A stretch of DNA of 64,000 nt from Nocardioides jensenii JCM 1364 = NBRC 14755 (lineage in GTDB: Bacteria; Actinomycetota; Actinomycetes; Propionibacteriales; Nocardioidaceae): contig NZ_BCRJ01000072.1 in the NCBI RefSeq assembly GCF_001552535.1, forward strand, positions 1 to 64,000, written 5' to 3'. Numbering within the stretch: position 1 is the first letter of the stretch; each line of letters begins with the position of its first letter. Of the stretch, positions 56,739 through 64,000 are shown piece by piece. The notes beneath the pieces were generated by a model. That model was not told the origin of the DNA, ran no database searches, and saw only the letters and a program-made list of their open reading frames with translations. Made by a program: the position numbers and the translations under genes.

Positions 56739-58757
56739 ATGAGCGAATCTGCAGAGAACCCGGTGGTCAAGGACCGTCCGTGGGTGATGCGCACGTACGC
56801 CGGCCACTCGACCGCCGAGGCGTCCAACGCGCTCTACCGCAACAACCTGTCGAAGGGCCAGACCGGGCTCTCGGTGGCCTTCGACCTGCCGACGCAGACC
56901 GGCTATGACCCCGATTCGCCACTGGCCAGGGGCGAGGTCGGCAAGGTCGGCGTACCCGTGCCGCACCTGGGTGAGATGCGCAAGCTCTTCAAGGACATCC
57001 CCCTCACCGAGATGAACACCTCGATGACGATCAACGCGACCGCCATGTGGCTGCTCGCGATGTATCAGGTCGCCGCCGAGGAGCAGAACCCCACGCTCGA
57101 CCCGGCCGAGGTCGCGGGGCAGCTGGCAGGCACCACGCAGAACGACATCATCAAGGAGTACCTCTCCCGGGGCACCTACGTGTTCCCGCCCGAGCACTCC
57201 CTGCGGCTGATCAGCGACATGATCGCCTACACGGTCAACTACATCCCGAAGTGGAACCCGATCAACATCTGCAGCTATCACCTGCAGGAGGCCGGTGCCA
57301 CGCCGACCCAGGAGCTGGCCTACGCCCTCGGCACCGCGATCGCGGTGCTCGATACGGTCAAGGACGCCAAGCAGGTCAGCGACGACGACTTCGAGAAGGT
57401 CGTCGGCCGAATCTCGTTCTTCGTCAACGCGGGCGTCCGCTTCGTCGAAGAGACCTGCAAGATGCGCGCCTTCGTGCAGCTGTGGGACGAGATCACCCAT
57501 GAGCGCTACGGCGTCCAGGACCCGAAGATGCGTCGCTTCCGCTACGGGGTCCAGGTCAACTCGCTCGGCCTGACCGAGGCCCAGCCCGAGAACAACGTGC
57601 AGCGCATCGTGTTGGAGATGCTGGGCGTCACCCTGTCGAAGAACGCCCGCGCCCGCGCGGTACAGCTGCCGGCGTGGAACGAGGCCCTGGGCCTGCCGCG
57701 GCCCTGGGACCAGCAGTGGTCGCTGCGCTTGCAGCAGGTGCTCGCGTTCGAGTCCGACCTGCTCGAGTACGACGACATCTTCGAGGGCTCCCACGTCATC
57801 GAGGCGAAGGTCGCCTCGCTGGTCGAGGGTGCGAAGGCCGAGATGGACCGGGTCCAGGCCCTGGGCGGCGCGATCGCCGCGGTCGAGTCGGGCTACATGA
57901 AGTCCGAGCTGGTCTCCGCCCATGCCGCTCGCCGGGCACGCATCGAGTCGGGCGAGGAGAAGATCATCGGGGTCAACAGCTTCGAGACCACCGAGCCCTC
58001 GCCGCTGACCGCCAACCTGGACGACGCGATCATGACCGCCGACCCCCAGGCCGAGCAAGCCGCGAAGGCGTCGGTCGAGGCCTGGAAGGCCGAACGCGAC
58101 GAGGATGCCGTGGCGCAGGCCCTGAAGGACCTCGCCGCGACCGCCAAGGGCACCGAGAACCTGATGGAGGCCACCCTCGCAGCGGCCCGTGCAGGTGCCA
58201 CGACCGGCGAGTGGGCCGGCACGCTGCGCGAGGTGTTCGGTGAGTTCCGGGCACCGACCGGCGTCTCCGGCGCGGTCGGTGTGGCCAACGCCGGCGCCGA
58301 CCTCGCAGCCGTGCGCGACCAGGTCAAGAGCACCGGTGACGAGCTCGGTGGGCGTCTGCGCCTGCTCGTGGGCAAGCCCGGCCTCGACGGGCACTCCAAC
58401 GGAGCCGAGCAGGTCGCCGTACGCGCCCGCGACGCCGGTTTCGAGGTGATCTACCAGGGGATCCGTCTGACCCCCGAGCAGATCGTCGCGGCGGCGGTCG
58501 CCGAGGACGTGCACTGCGTCGGTCTCTCGATCCTCTCCGGCTCGCACATGGAGTTGGTGCCCGCTGTCCTCCAGGGCCTCGAGGAGGCCGGGATGGGCGA
58601 GGTGCCGGTGATCGTCGGCGGGATCATCCCCGAGTCCGACGGCAAGGCGCTGATTGCGTCCGGTGTCGCGGCGGTCTACACGCCCAAGGACTTCGGCCTG
58701 ACCGAGATCATGGGCGGGATCGTCGACGTGATCCGCAAGGCCAACGACCTGACCTGA
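56739..58757 (+). CDS. meaA: B12-dependent acyl-CoA mutase MeaA (ethylmalonyl-CoA mutase type)
   Basis: A 672-residue mutase in one chain. The N-terminal TIM barrel reads KDRPWVMRTYAGHSTA, VAFDLPTQTGYD and NTSMTINATAMWLLA; the C-terminal cobalamin domain has GKPGLDGHSNGAEQ with the B12-ligating DxHxxG. The single-chain layout and N-terminus match MeaA (ethylmalonyl-CoA pathway) better than two-subunit methylmalonyl-CoA mutase; isobutyryl-CoA mutase is the alternative. The ATG lies 7 bases after a TAGGCT box (56726-56731), so it is probably leaderless. No crotonyl-CoA carboxylase gene is in this window. Confidence 0.85.
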   Translation: MSESAENPVVKDRPWVMRTYAGHSTAEASNALYRNNLSKGQTGLSVAFDLPTQTGYDPDSPLARGEVGKVGVPVPHLGEMRKLFKDIPLTEMNTSMTINATAMWLLAMYQVAAEEQNPTLDPAEVAGQLAGTTQNDIIKEYLSRGTYVFPPEHSLRLISDMIAYTVNYIPKWNPINICSYHLQEAGATPTQELAYALGTAIAVLDTVKDAKQVSDDDFEKVVGRISFFVNAGVRFVEETCKMRAFVQLWDEITHERYGVQDPKMRRFRYGVQVNSLGLTEAQPENNVQRIVLEMLGVTLSKNARARAVQLPAWNEALGLPRPWDQQWSLRLQQVLAFESDLLEYDDIFEGSHVIEAKVASLVEGAKAEMDRVQALGGAIAAVESGYMKSELVSAHAARRARIESGEEKIIGVNSFETTEPSPLTANLDDAIMTADPQAEQAAKASVEAWKAERDEDAVAQALKDLAATAKGTENLMEATLAAARAGATTGEWAGTLREVFGEFRAPTGVSGAVGVANAGADLAAVRDQVKSTGDELGGRLRLLVGKPGLDGHSNGAEQVAVRARDAGFEVIYQGIRLTPEQIVAAAVAEDVHCVGLSILSGSHMELVPAVLQGLEEAGMGEVPVIVGGIIPESDGKALIASGVAAVYTPKDFGLTEIMGGIVDVIRKANDLT

Positions 58758-58852
58758 CCTGACCGGGTCGAGGCAGGGCGGAAGCCTCCGATGCGCGCGC
58801 CGGTGACCAGACCCCACAGGTCGATGGCTTCAACGGTGCGACGCGGGTCACA

Positions 58853-58871
58853 CAAGGTAAGGCAAGCCTTC
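58853..58871 (+). promoter_or_regulatory. DtxR/IdeR-type iron box
   Basis: CAAGGTAAGGCAAGCCTTC agrees with the 19-base IdeR/DtxR consensus (TWAGGTWAGSCTWACCTWA) at 15 positions by eye and contains the perfect core AAGGC-AA-GCCTT. It covers the expected -35 region of the TATGAT promoter (58882-58887) of the next gene, where a bound repressor would block transcription when iron is plentiful. Confidence 0.65.
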
Positions 58872-58894
58872 TTTGACGGCGTATGATCGTGGCC

Positions 58895-59068
58895 ATGGGA
58901 AAGAAGGGGAAGCCGAAGAGCAAGTGCTGCGTGTCCAAGGACCGCTGCAAGCGCTGCCCGATTCGCATGCTCAAGGAAGGCACCCTTCCCTCCGGCTTCA
59001 CCGTGAAGAAGCGCAAGCTGGTCAAGGTGGACAAGAAGACGGCCAAGAAGCTCGCCAAGGCGGCCTGA
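58895..59068 (+). CDS. Small Lys/Cys-rich protein, probably iron-regulated
   Basis: A 57-residue basic protein with Cys11, Cys12, Cys18 and Cys21 in KCCVSKDRCKRCPIRM, which could bind a metal, followed by a Lys-rich tail (VKVDKKTAKKLAKAA). I do not recognise a named family, although similar short proteins seem common in actinobacteria. The ATG at 58895 follows a TATGAT box by 7 bases, so the message is probably leaderless; an in-frame ATG at 58883 lies inside that box. The iron box upstream is the only clue to its role. Confidence 0.7.
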   Translation: MGKKGKPKSKCCVSKDRCKRCPIRMLKEGTLPSGFTVKKRKLVKVDKKTAKKLAKAA

Positions 59069-59172
59069 CCCGTCTCGCTTGCTGCCCGAGATTGTCGCGA
59101 ACCATTCCGGGCCAGCGGGCGTCTCCTCCTGTGACGGTCCGAACAGCGGACCCACAGCGATGGGGGAACCTC

Positions 59173-59895
59173 GTGAAGAAGTCTCTGATCACCCTGGCCC
59201 TGACCGCGACGATGGGCGCCGTGCTTGCCCAGTCGCCGGCTCTCGCCTCGGCGGTGCCGGCCTCAGTGCCCACGGCCGCGCCGACCAACCTCGGTGTCAA
59301 TGCCCAGGCGGTCAACCCGTACGCCGGGACCGCGAAGTGGCGCCTGATGTCGACCGCCAGTGACGTCGACGGTGACGGCACGATCGACGGCATCTGGATC
59401 CGCAGGAAGTCGGCCAACGTGTGCTCGGTGCGCGTGACCCGCGGCCCGGGACAAGGTGCCACCAAGGATCTCTACAGCTCGTTCGGCAACCCGTGCGTCT
59501 TCCACGGCGACGCGCCGTTCGACACGGTCAGGGGCTCCGAGATCAGCGTGCTCACCGGCCTGGGGGCGCACACCCAGTGGCACTCGATCGTCACCTGGCG
59601 CGACGGTCGGTTGGTGCTCGAGCGGGCGCCGCGCAACCCGCGCTGGACGGTCGACTCCACGGTGATGATGCAGGAGGGGATCCGGCGGACCCGGAACGCC
59701 GCCGGCGAGATTCGCCTGGCGCACACGGCCGTCACTCGCGGCGCCACGTCCCGCTGGTCCGGAGTGCGCTCGGTCTACGCCTACAAGGGCGGCACGTGGG
59801 TGGTCACCGCGAAGAAGAGTGTGGCCATGACCCAGGCGCAGGCCTCGGCGATCAGCGGCTGGCACGTGAAGTTCCTGCCCCGCTTCGAGCGCTGA
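59173..59895 (+). CDS. Secreted protein with an FG-GAP/EF-hand-like calcium loop (paralogue 1)
   Basis: A 240-residue exported protein: signal peptide with a core LITLALTATMGAVLA and cleavage near ASA. The mature domain starts WRLMSTASDVDGDGTIDGIWI, in which DVDGDGTID has the spacing of a calcium-binding FG-GAP or dockerin loop. Two cysteines (NVCSVRV and NPCVFHG) may form a disulfide. The GTG start is preceded by GGGGGAA. A hairpin GGTCCG/CGGACC stands at 59136-59152 in the leader. It is a tandem paralogue of the next gene; function unknown. Confidence 0.8.
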   Translation: MKKSLITLALTATMGAVLAQSPALASAVPASVPTAAPTNLGVNAQAVNPYAGTAKWRLMSTASDVDGDGTIDGIWIRRKSANVCSVRVTRGPGQGATKDLYSSFGNPCVFHGDAPFDTVRGSEISVLTGLGAHTQWHSIVTWRDGRLVLERAPRNPRWTVDSTVMMQEGIRRTRNAAGEIRLAHTAVTRGATSRWSGVRSVYAYKGGTWVVTAKKSVAMTQAQASAISGWHVKFLPRFER

Positions 59896-60112
59896 GCGGA
59901 GCCAGGCACGAGGGGGCCAGCCGATGGACCTCCGGGGGCATCGGCAGGCTCGCCTTCTGCTGGGCGCCGCGCTGCTCGGGGACTCGTGCGTCCAGGCGTG
60001 CCGGACCTGTCCGAACAGCTCCGTCGAGAAGCTTCCGGCAACCAGACCGACGTTTCCTGCGTCTCTCCCAGTGACGGTCCGATCAGCGGACCCGACATGA
60101 TGGGGGAATCTC

Positions 60113-60808
60113 GTGAAGAAGACTCTGATCGCACTGGCCGTGGCGGCGACCGCCGCAGTCCTGATCCAGTCGCCCGCAACCTCGGCCCCGGCCACCGCGT
60201 CCGGCGCTCCCACGAAGGTCGCGACGGCGGCTCAGACGGCCGCTCCGTGGCAGCTCGTCTCGACGGCGAGCGACGTCGACGGCAACGGACAGGTCGACTA
60301 CATCTCGCTGCGCAAGGTCTCGGCCACCATCTGCGCGGTCAAGGTCGCCACCGACTCGGGCCGCGTGGCCACCAAGAGTCTGTACAGCTCGATGGGCAAC
60401 CCCTGCGTGTGGCACGGTTCGGCCCCGCTCGATCCGGTGAGTGGCGCGGAGATCAGCGTGGTGACCGGGTGGGGCGCACACACCGCCTGGCACTCGGTGC
60501 TGACCTGGCGCGCCGGCCGCATCGTCCTCGAGAGGGCGCCGTCCCGTGCACGCTGGACCGTCGACGGCACGGCGATGCTGTCGGAGGGCCTGCGCCGCAC
60601 CCGCAACGCCAGCGGTCAGATCCGTCTGGTTCACACCGCAGTCTTCCGTGGGAACCGGGGCCGTTGGGACGGTCAGGCCGAGACCTATGCCTACCGCTCG
60701 GGCACGTGGGTGGTCTCGGCGCGCAAGCACGTCCGCCTCACCACGACGCAGGCCGGCCGGGTGTGGGGCTGGCACGTGCGTGGGCTCCCGCGCTGGCCGG
60801 CGGCCTGA
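60113..60808 (+). CDS. Secreted protein with an FG-GAP/EF-hand-like calcium loop (paralogue 2)
   Basis: A 231-residue paralogue of the preceding secreted protein, clearly related from end to end: signal peptide, DVDGNGQVD loop, cysteines in TICAVKV and NPCVWHG, and shared ERAP, GLRRTRNA and TWVV segments. The leader is duplicated too, with the hairpin GGTCCG/CGGACC at 60077-60093 and the same GTGAAGAAG start region. The duplication is old, because the proteins differ at many positions. Likely roles are calcium-dependent binding or adhesion at the surface (inference). Confidence 0.8.
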   Translation: MKKTLIALAVAATAAVLIQSPATSAPATASGAPTKVATAAQTAAPWQLVSTASDVDGNGQVDYISLRKVSATICAVKVATDSGRVATKSLYSSMGNPCVWHGSAPLDPVSGAEISVVTGWGAHTAWHSVLTWRAGRIVLERAPSRARWTVDGTAMLSEGLRRTRNASGQIRLVHTAVFRGNRGRWDGQAETYAYRSGTWVVSARKHVRLTTTQAGRVWGWHVRGLPRWPAA

Positions 60809-60881
60809 CGAGCAGGGGACCGCATTGCGCGACCGGGAGAGTTCGCCGACAACCGTGGGATGACTACGGCAGACTCTCCCC

Positions 60882-61787
60882 ATGGCACGCGTGAACGTGG
60901 TCGGAGCAGGAGTCGTCGGGCTCACCTGCGCGATCAGGCTGCTCGAGGCCGGGCACCGGGTCGACGTACTCGCCCGGGACCTGCCGTTGGAGACGACCAG
61001 CTCGGTGGCCGCGGCCATCTGGTATCCCTACCGGGCGCTGCCCCAGGAACGGGTGACGGCCTGGTCAGGGGCGTCGTACGCCGAGTTCGTCGGTCTTGCC
61101 GGCGATCGCGCGACCGGAGTGCGCATGGTCACCGGCACCGAGGTCTTCACCGCACGCAAGGCCGACCCGTGGTGGCGCTCCGCGGTGCCTTCCCTGGATC
61201 GCGAGACGTCGTTGCCGGTCGGGTACGTCGACGGCTGGACCTTCACCACGCCGGTGATCGAGATGCCGCTCTACCTGCGTTGGCTGGCCGGTCGGGTCGC
61301 AGACCTCGACGGCACCATCACGCGGCTCAACCTTCAGGCGCTGCCCACCGGTGCCGACGTCGTGGTCAACTGCGCCGGGCTCGGGTCGCGCCACCTGGCT
61401 GCGGACAAGTCGGTCGTGCCGGTGCGCGGACAGGTGCTCGTGGTGGAACAGTGCGGCATCGACCGGTGGGCCATCGATGACGAGGGTCCGACGTACGTCG
61501 TCCCGCGCTCGCGCGACGTGGTCGTGGGTGGCACCGCGGACGAGGGGGACTGGAGTCGTACGCCGTCACCCGAGACCGCGCGCGACATCCTGGCGCGGGC
61601 GACCAGGATTGTGCCGGAGTTGGAGGGCGCCAAGGTGCTGCGGCACAAGGTGGGACTTCGGCCGGTGCGGCCGGCGGTGCGCGTGGAACGAGTCGATCGG
61701 GTCGTGCACTGCTACGGGCACGGGGGAGCGGGCGTCACCATGTCCTGGGGCTGCGCCGACGAGGTCGCCGACCTGGTCAACGCCTGA
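60882..61787 (+). CDS. D-amino-acid oxidase family FAD enzyme
   Basis: A 301-residue flavoenzyme. The FAD fold starts VVGAGVVGLTCAIRLLEAG; AAAIWYPY, PVRGQVLVV, GLRPVRPAVRVE with the substrate-carboxylate Arg, and HCYGHGGAGVTMSWGCA match D-amino-acid oxidase. It deaminates D-amino acids to keto acids with release of hydrogen peroxide. There is no signal peptide. D-aspartate oxidase is an alternative. A CAGACT box lies 8 bases before the ATG, consistent with the leaderless pattern seen elsewhere. Confidence 0.9.
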   Translation: MARVNVVGAGVVGLTCAIRLLEAGHRVDVLARDLPLETTSSVAAAIWYPYRALPQERVTAWSGASYAEFVGLAGDRATGVRMVTGTEVFTARKADPWWRSAVPSLDRETSLPVGYVDGWTFTTPVIEMPLYLRWLAGRVADLDGTITRLNLQALPTGADVVVNCAGLGSRHLAADKSVVPVRGQVLVVEQCGIDRWAIDDEGPTYVVPRSRDVVVGGTADEGDWSRTPSPETARDILARATRIVPELEGAKVLRHKVGLRPVRPAVRVERVDRVVHCYGHGGAGVTMSWGCADEVADLVNA

Positions 61788-61790
61788 CCT

Positions 61791-62339
61791 CTAGGGCTTC
61801 AGGCGGTCGTTGCGGCGGCGCAACAGAGGCACCACGATCACGAGGCCGACGACGGCACCCGCGATCACACCGAGGAGCCAGCGGTCCTCGCCGAGGATGC
61901 CGACGGCTGCGTAGTGCCCGGCGATGGCCAGCACCATGACGAGGACCGCGGCGCTCATCCGGGTGATGATCTCGGCGAAGAACAGCTTTGCGAAGGACTC
62001 CTGCGGCCGCGGCGTGCCGTCCCGCTGGAGGCGCGGCAGCAACCGCTCGCTCACGACGGCCGCCGGGTTGAGTGGCCCGTAGATGTGCGGGTACGTCGTG
62101 TCACCCACGGTGTCCTCGCGCCACTCGGACGTCAGCTTGTCGGTCTCGATCGTGAGCAGCACCAGCTGGCCGGGCGCGTCGGCGTAGTGGCGCTCACGCA
62201 CGCTCTCCCACTGGTCCGCGCGCGAGGCGTGGATGAAGCCCTCGTCCTCGAGCGAACGGCCGTACGTCGACTGCGCATAGGAGCCGGCAAGCTTGGCGGC
62301 GTCCCAGCGCGACTTCTCGGCGATGTGGAAGATCTGCAT
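61791..62339 (-). CDS. DUF952 domain fused to two membrane helices
   Basis: A 182-residue protein. Residues 1-105 form a DUF952 domain (MQIFHIAEKSRWD, DEGFIHASRADQ, HIYGPLNPAAVV), a small fold of unknown function related in sequence pattern to ADP-ribosyl-handling folds. Residues about 125-175 add two helices and a basic tail, an uncommon fusion for a domain that is usually free. The ATG at 62339 gives a family-like N-terminus; an upstream start would add 21 Pro/Arg-rich residues. Confidence 0.8.
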   Translation of the reverse strand: MQIFHIAEKSRWDAAKLAGSYAQSTYGRSLEDEGFIHASRADQWESVRERHYADAPGQLVLLTIETDKLTSEWREDTVGDTTYPHIYGPLNPAAVVSERLLPRLQRDGTPRPQESFAKLFFAEIITRMSAAVLVMVLAIAGHYAAVGILGEDRWLLGVIAGAVVGLVIVVPLLRRRNDRLKP

Positions 62340-62411
62340 GGCGCGCATCATGTCAGGTCGGTTCGGGGGCCCACGTGCCGGTCGCAACGACCACCTCGGC
62401 ACGCAACCGGA

Positions 62412-63101
62412 TCAGAAGAGGCGGTCACTGGGGTCGTCGAGGCCGCGCAGGGCGTTGTAGTCGACTGTGATGCACTGGATGCCGCGGTCGCCGGCCAGGA
62501 CCTTGGCCTGGGGCCGGATCTCCTGGGCGGCGTAGATGCCGCGGACCGGCTTGAGCAGCGGGTCACGGTTGAGCAGCTCGAGATAGCGGGTGAGCTGCTC
62601 CACCCCGTCGATGTCGCCGCGGCGCTTGATCTCGACGGCGACCGACTCGCCGTTCGTGTCGCGACACATCAGGTCGACCGGGCCGATGGCGGTCGGGTAC
62701 TCGCGACGTACCAGGGTGAGGCCGGGCGCGAGCGTGGCCGGGTGATCGGCGAGCAGCTCCTGGAGGTGCTTCTCGACGCCGTCCTTCTGGAGCCCGGGGT
62801 CGATGCCGAGGTCGTGCTCGGAGTCGTGGTGGATCTCCTCCAGCACGATTCGCAGAGTGTCCTCGGGGCCCTTGGCGGTGCTGCGACTGGTGACGTTCCA
62901 CTCGAGGTGGCCCTCGTCGTTCACGGCCTCCTTGACGGTGCAGGGTGGCGACATCCAGTTGAGCGGCTTGTAGGAGCCACCGTCACTGTGCACCAGGACC
63001 GAACCGTCGGCCTTGATCATCAGGACACGGGTGGCCATCGGCAGGTGGGCGGTCAGCCGGCCGGCGTAGTCGACCTGGCAGCGCGCAACGACGAGTCTCA
63101 C
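62412..63101 (-). CDS. nucS: Endonuclease NucS/EndoMS (non-canonical mismatch repair)
   Basis: A 229-residue nuclease that cuts both strands at mismatches and takes the place of MutS/MutL in many actinobacteria and archaea. The N-terminal DNA-binding domain ([16 protein letters not shown]) precedes the RecB-like catalytic core (GPVDLMCRD and [17 protein letters not shown]). The C-terminus DDPSDRLF ends close to a sliding-clamp interaction type. The GTG start follows a TAGCCT box by 8 bases on the minus strand. Divergent from a GNAT gene. Confidence 0.96.
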   Translation of the reverse strand: MRLVVARCQVDYAGRLTAHLPMATRVLMIKADGSVLVHSDGGSYKPLNWMSPPCTVKEAVNDEGHLEWNVTSRSTAKGPEDTLRIVLEEIHHDSEHDLGIDPGLQKDGVEKHLQELLADHPATLAPGLTLVRREYPTAIGPVDLMCRDTNGESVAVEIKRRGDIDGVEQLTRYLELLNRDPLLKPVRGIYAAQEIRPQAKVLAGDRGIQCITVDYNALRGLDDPSDRLF

Positions 63102-63139
63102 GGGAGGTGAGGCTACCGGCCCGTGGCAGGCTGGTGAAC

Positions 63140-63640
63140 ATGACGTTGGATCTGCCGGCCATCAGGGTCGCCGAGGAAGCCGATCTCGCCGCACTGCCGG
63201 AGATCGAGGCCGAGGGCGACCGACGCTTCGACGACCTCTTCGGTGAGACCGGATGGGACCTGCCCCGAACCGGCCGGGACCGAGCGCGCGACCCGGGATT
63301 CCTGATGGTCGCAGGCGTTCCGGTGGCGGGCTTCGCGCACGTCGTCGAGGAGCAGGGCGGTGCCCACCTCGAGCAGATCGCGGTGCGCACGGCGCTGACT
63401 CGCCGGGGGATCGGGTCGGCGCTGATCGAGGCATGCTGCGCCGAGGCAGCGGCTCGGGGTCACACCGAGCTCACCCTCACGACCTACGCCGACGTGCCGT
63501 GGAACGCGCCGTACTACGCCCGGCTCGGCTTCGTTGAGGTGGCTCGCCCGACCGGAAACCTGGGCCGCCACCTGTCGGAGGAGGTCGAGCTCGAGCGGCA
63601 CGGGCGACGCGTCGGCATGGTGCGCCGTATCAAGGGATGA
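63140..63640 (+). CDS. GNAT-family N-acetyltransferase
   Basis: A 166-residue GNAT protein. The acetyl-CoA loop is [21 protein letters not shown], of which RRGIGSAL is diagnostic; the fold ends with [14 protein letters not shown]. The ATG lies 7 bases after CAGGCT, so the start is probably leaderless. Acceptor unknown. Confidence 0.88.
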   Translation: MTLDLPAIRVAEEADLAALPEIEAEGDRRFDDLFGETGWDLPRTGRDRARDPGFLMVAGVPVAGFAHVVEEQGGAHLEQIAVRTALTRRGIGSALIEACCAEAAARGHTELTLTTYADVPWNAPYYARLGFVEVARPTGNLGRHLSEEVELERHGRRVGMVRRIKG

Positions 63641-63683
63641 ACAGTCGGTTACCCACCAGTAGGGCGCGTGTCAGCATTCCCGC

Positions 63684-64000
63684 ATGACTGACATCGCAGC
63701 CACGAACGAGATCGCCGACGAACTGGTCTTCCCGTACCTCAATCACGCCGTCCGCATGTACGAGACGTCGTACGCCACCCGTGCGGACATCGATGCCGCC
63801 ATGCGCTTCGGCTGCGGCTACCCGACCGGCCCGCTGACCGTGCTCGACGAACTCGGTCTCGACGTCGTGCGCGACGTGCTCGCTGCCCGGTTCGCCGTGT
63901 CCGGTGACAACCTGCACCAGCCGGCCGACCTGCTCGAGAAGCTCGTCGCCGACGGTCGTCTCGGCAAGCAGTCCGGTCGCGGCTTCTACACGTGGGCCGA
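63684..64000 (+). CDS. 3-Hydroxyacyl-CoA dehydrogenase C-terminal-domain protein (runs off window)
   Basis: At least 105 residues, still open at the right edge. The sequence reads ELVFPYLNHAVRMYE, DIDAAMRFGCGYPTGPLTVLDELGLDV and LGKQSGRGFYTW, all belonging to the C-terminal substrate domain of 3-hydroxyacyl-CoA dehydrogenase. The ATG at 63684 places this domain at the N-terminus with no Rossmann NAD domain before it, so the protein is either a stand-alone domain or a rearranged or double-domain form. An upstream frame that would supply the NAD domain is not seen. Confidence 0.75.
   Translation, partial: MTDIAATNEIADELVFPYLNHAVRMYETSYATRADIDAAMRFGCGYPTGPLTVLDELGLDVVRDVLAARFAVSGDNLHQPADLLEKLVADGRLGKQSGRGFYTWA

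Overview
The window is a gene-dense stretch of a high-GC Gram-positive chromosome, most likely from the Nocardioidaceae (Nocardioides-like). The evidence is the actinobacteria-only genes (whiB1, nucS, the sigR/rsrA pair, bL37, DUF2550, DUF6104, the fused E1/E2 Kgd), a gene order resembling mycobacteria in two places (pdtaS-whiB1 near sigR/rsrA; prfA-prmC-sua5-wecA-atp-DUF2550), and many apparently leaderless genes whose start codon sits 5-9 bases after a TAGNCT-like -10 box. The genus is an inference. I saw no transposase, integrase, phage gene or CRISPR array, so this is mainly core chromosome.

Region by region. 1-7.2 kb holds regulation and stress genes: a sigma factor fused to its own zinc anti-sigma domain, membrane helices and an extracellular tail (cut by the left edge), a degenerate GGDEF-like protein, an HMCES/YedK DNA-protein crosslink enzyme, a hydrolase, the thiol-stress pair sigR/rsrA, ribosomal microprotein bL37, a thioesterase, and a SigE-family sigma factor with a membrane PASTA-like partner. 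7.2-13.9 kb holds a GNAT enzyme, a ThDP enzyme, a DUF2785 protein, the PdtaS sensor kinase, WhiB1 and a SigF/RsbW-type switch. 14-25.5 kb holds nickel superoxide dismutase with its maturation protease, malic enzyme, two oxidoreductases, the giant 2-oxoglutarate dehydrogenase/decarboxylase, an envelope lipoprotein with an LCP protein, and a secreted choice-of-anchor P protein. A roughly 172-base inverted-repeat element occurs twice, at 14.1 and 25.8 kb, the second copy next to tRNA-Arg(CCG).

26-34.8 kb is a biosynthetic and information block: argS, then lysA-hom-thrC-thrB (lysine and threonine from aspartate), then rho with a very long Gln/Asp/Lys-rich insertion. 34.8-39.2 kb is a tightly overlapping four-gene operon of a single-domain response regulator, a membrane HEAT-repeat protein, a processive family-2 glycosyltransferase and a CHASE3-like histidine kinase. 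I read it as a signal-controlled surface-polysaccharide module, and it is the best candidate here for an undescribed system. 39.3-51.9 kb is rpmE, prfA, prmC, sua5, a WecA-like transferase, the complete F1Fo ATP synthase operon and DUF2550. 52-64 kb holds an ABC exporter, an MFS transporter, cobalamin adenosyltransferase, a STAS protein, the B12-dependent mutase MeaA, a tiny cysteine-rich protein behind a DtxR/IdeR-type iron box, two tandem secreted paralogues, a D-amino-acid oxidase, a DUF952 membrane protein, the mismatch endonuclease NucS, a GNAT enzyme and the start of a 3-hydroxyacyl-CoA dehydrogenase-domain protein.

Regulatory sequence ties some of this together. Two exact GGGAAT-N18-GTTG promoters, upstream of sigR and of rpmE, define a thiol-stress circuit. 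CRP/GlxR-like palindromes lie before the ATP synthase operon and before rho.
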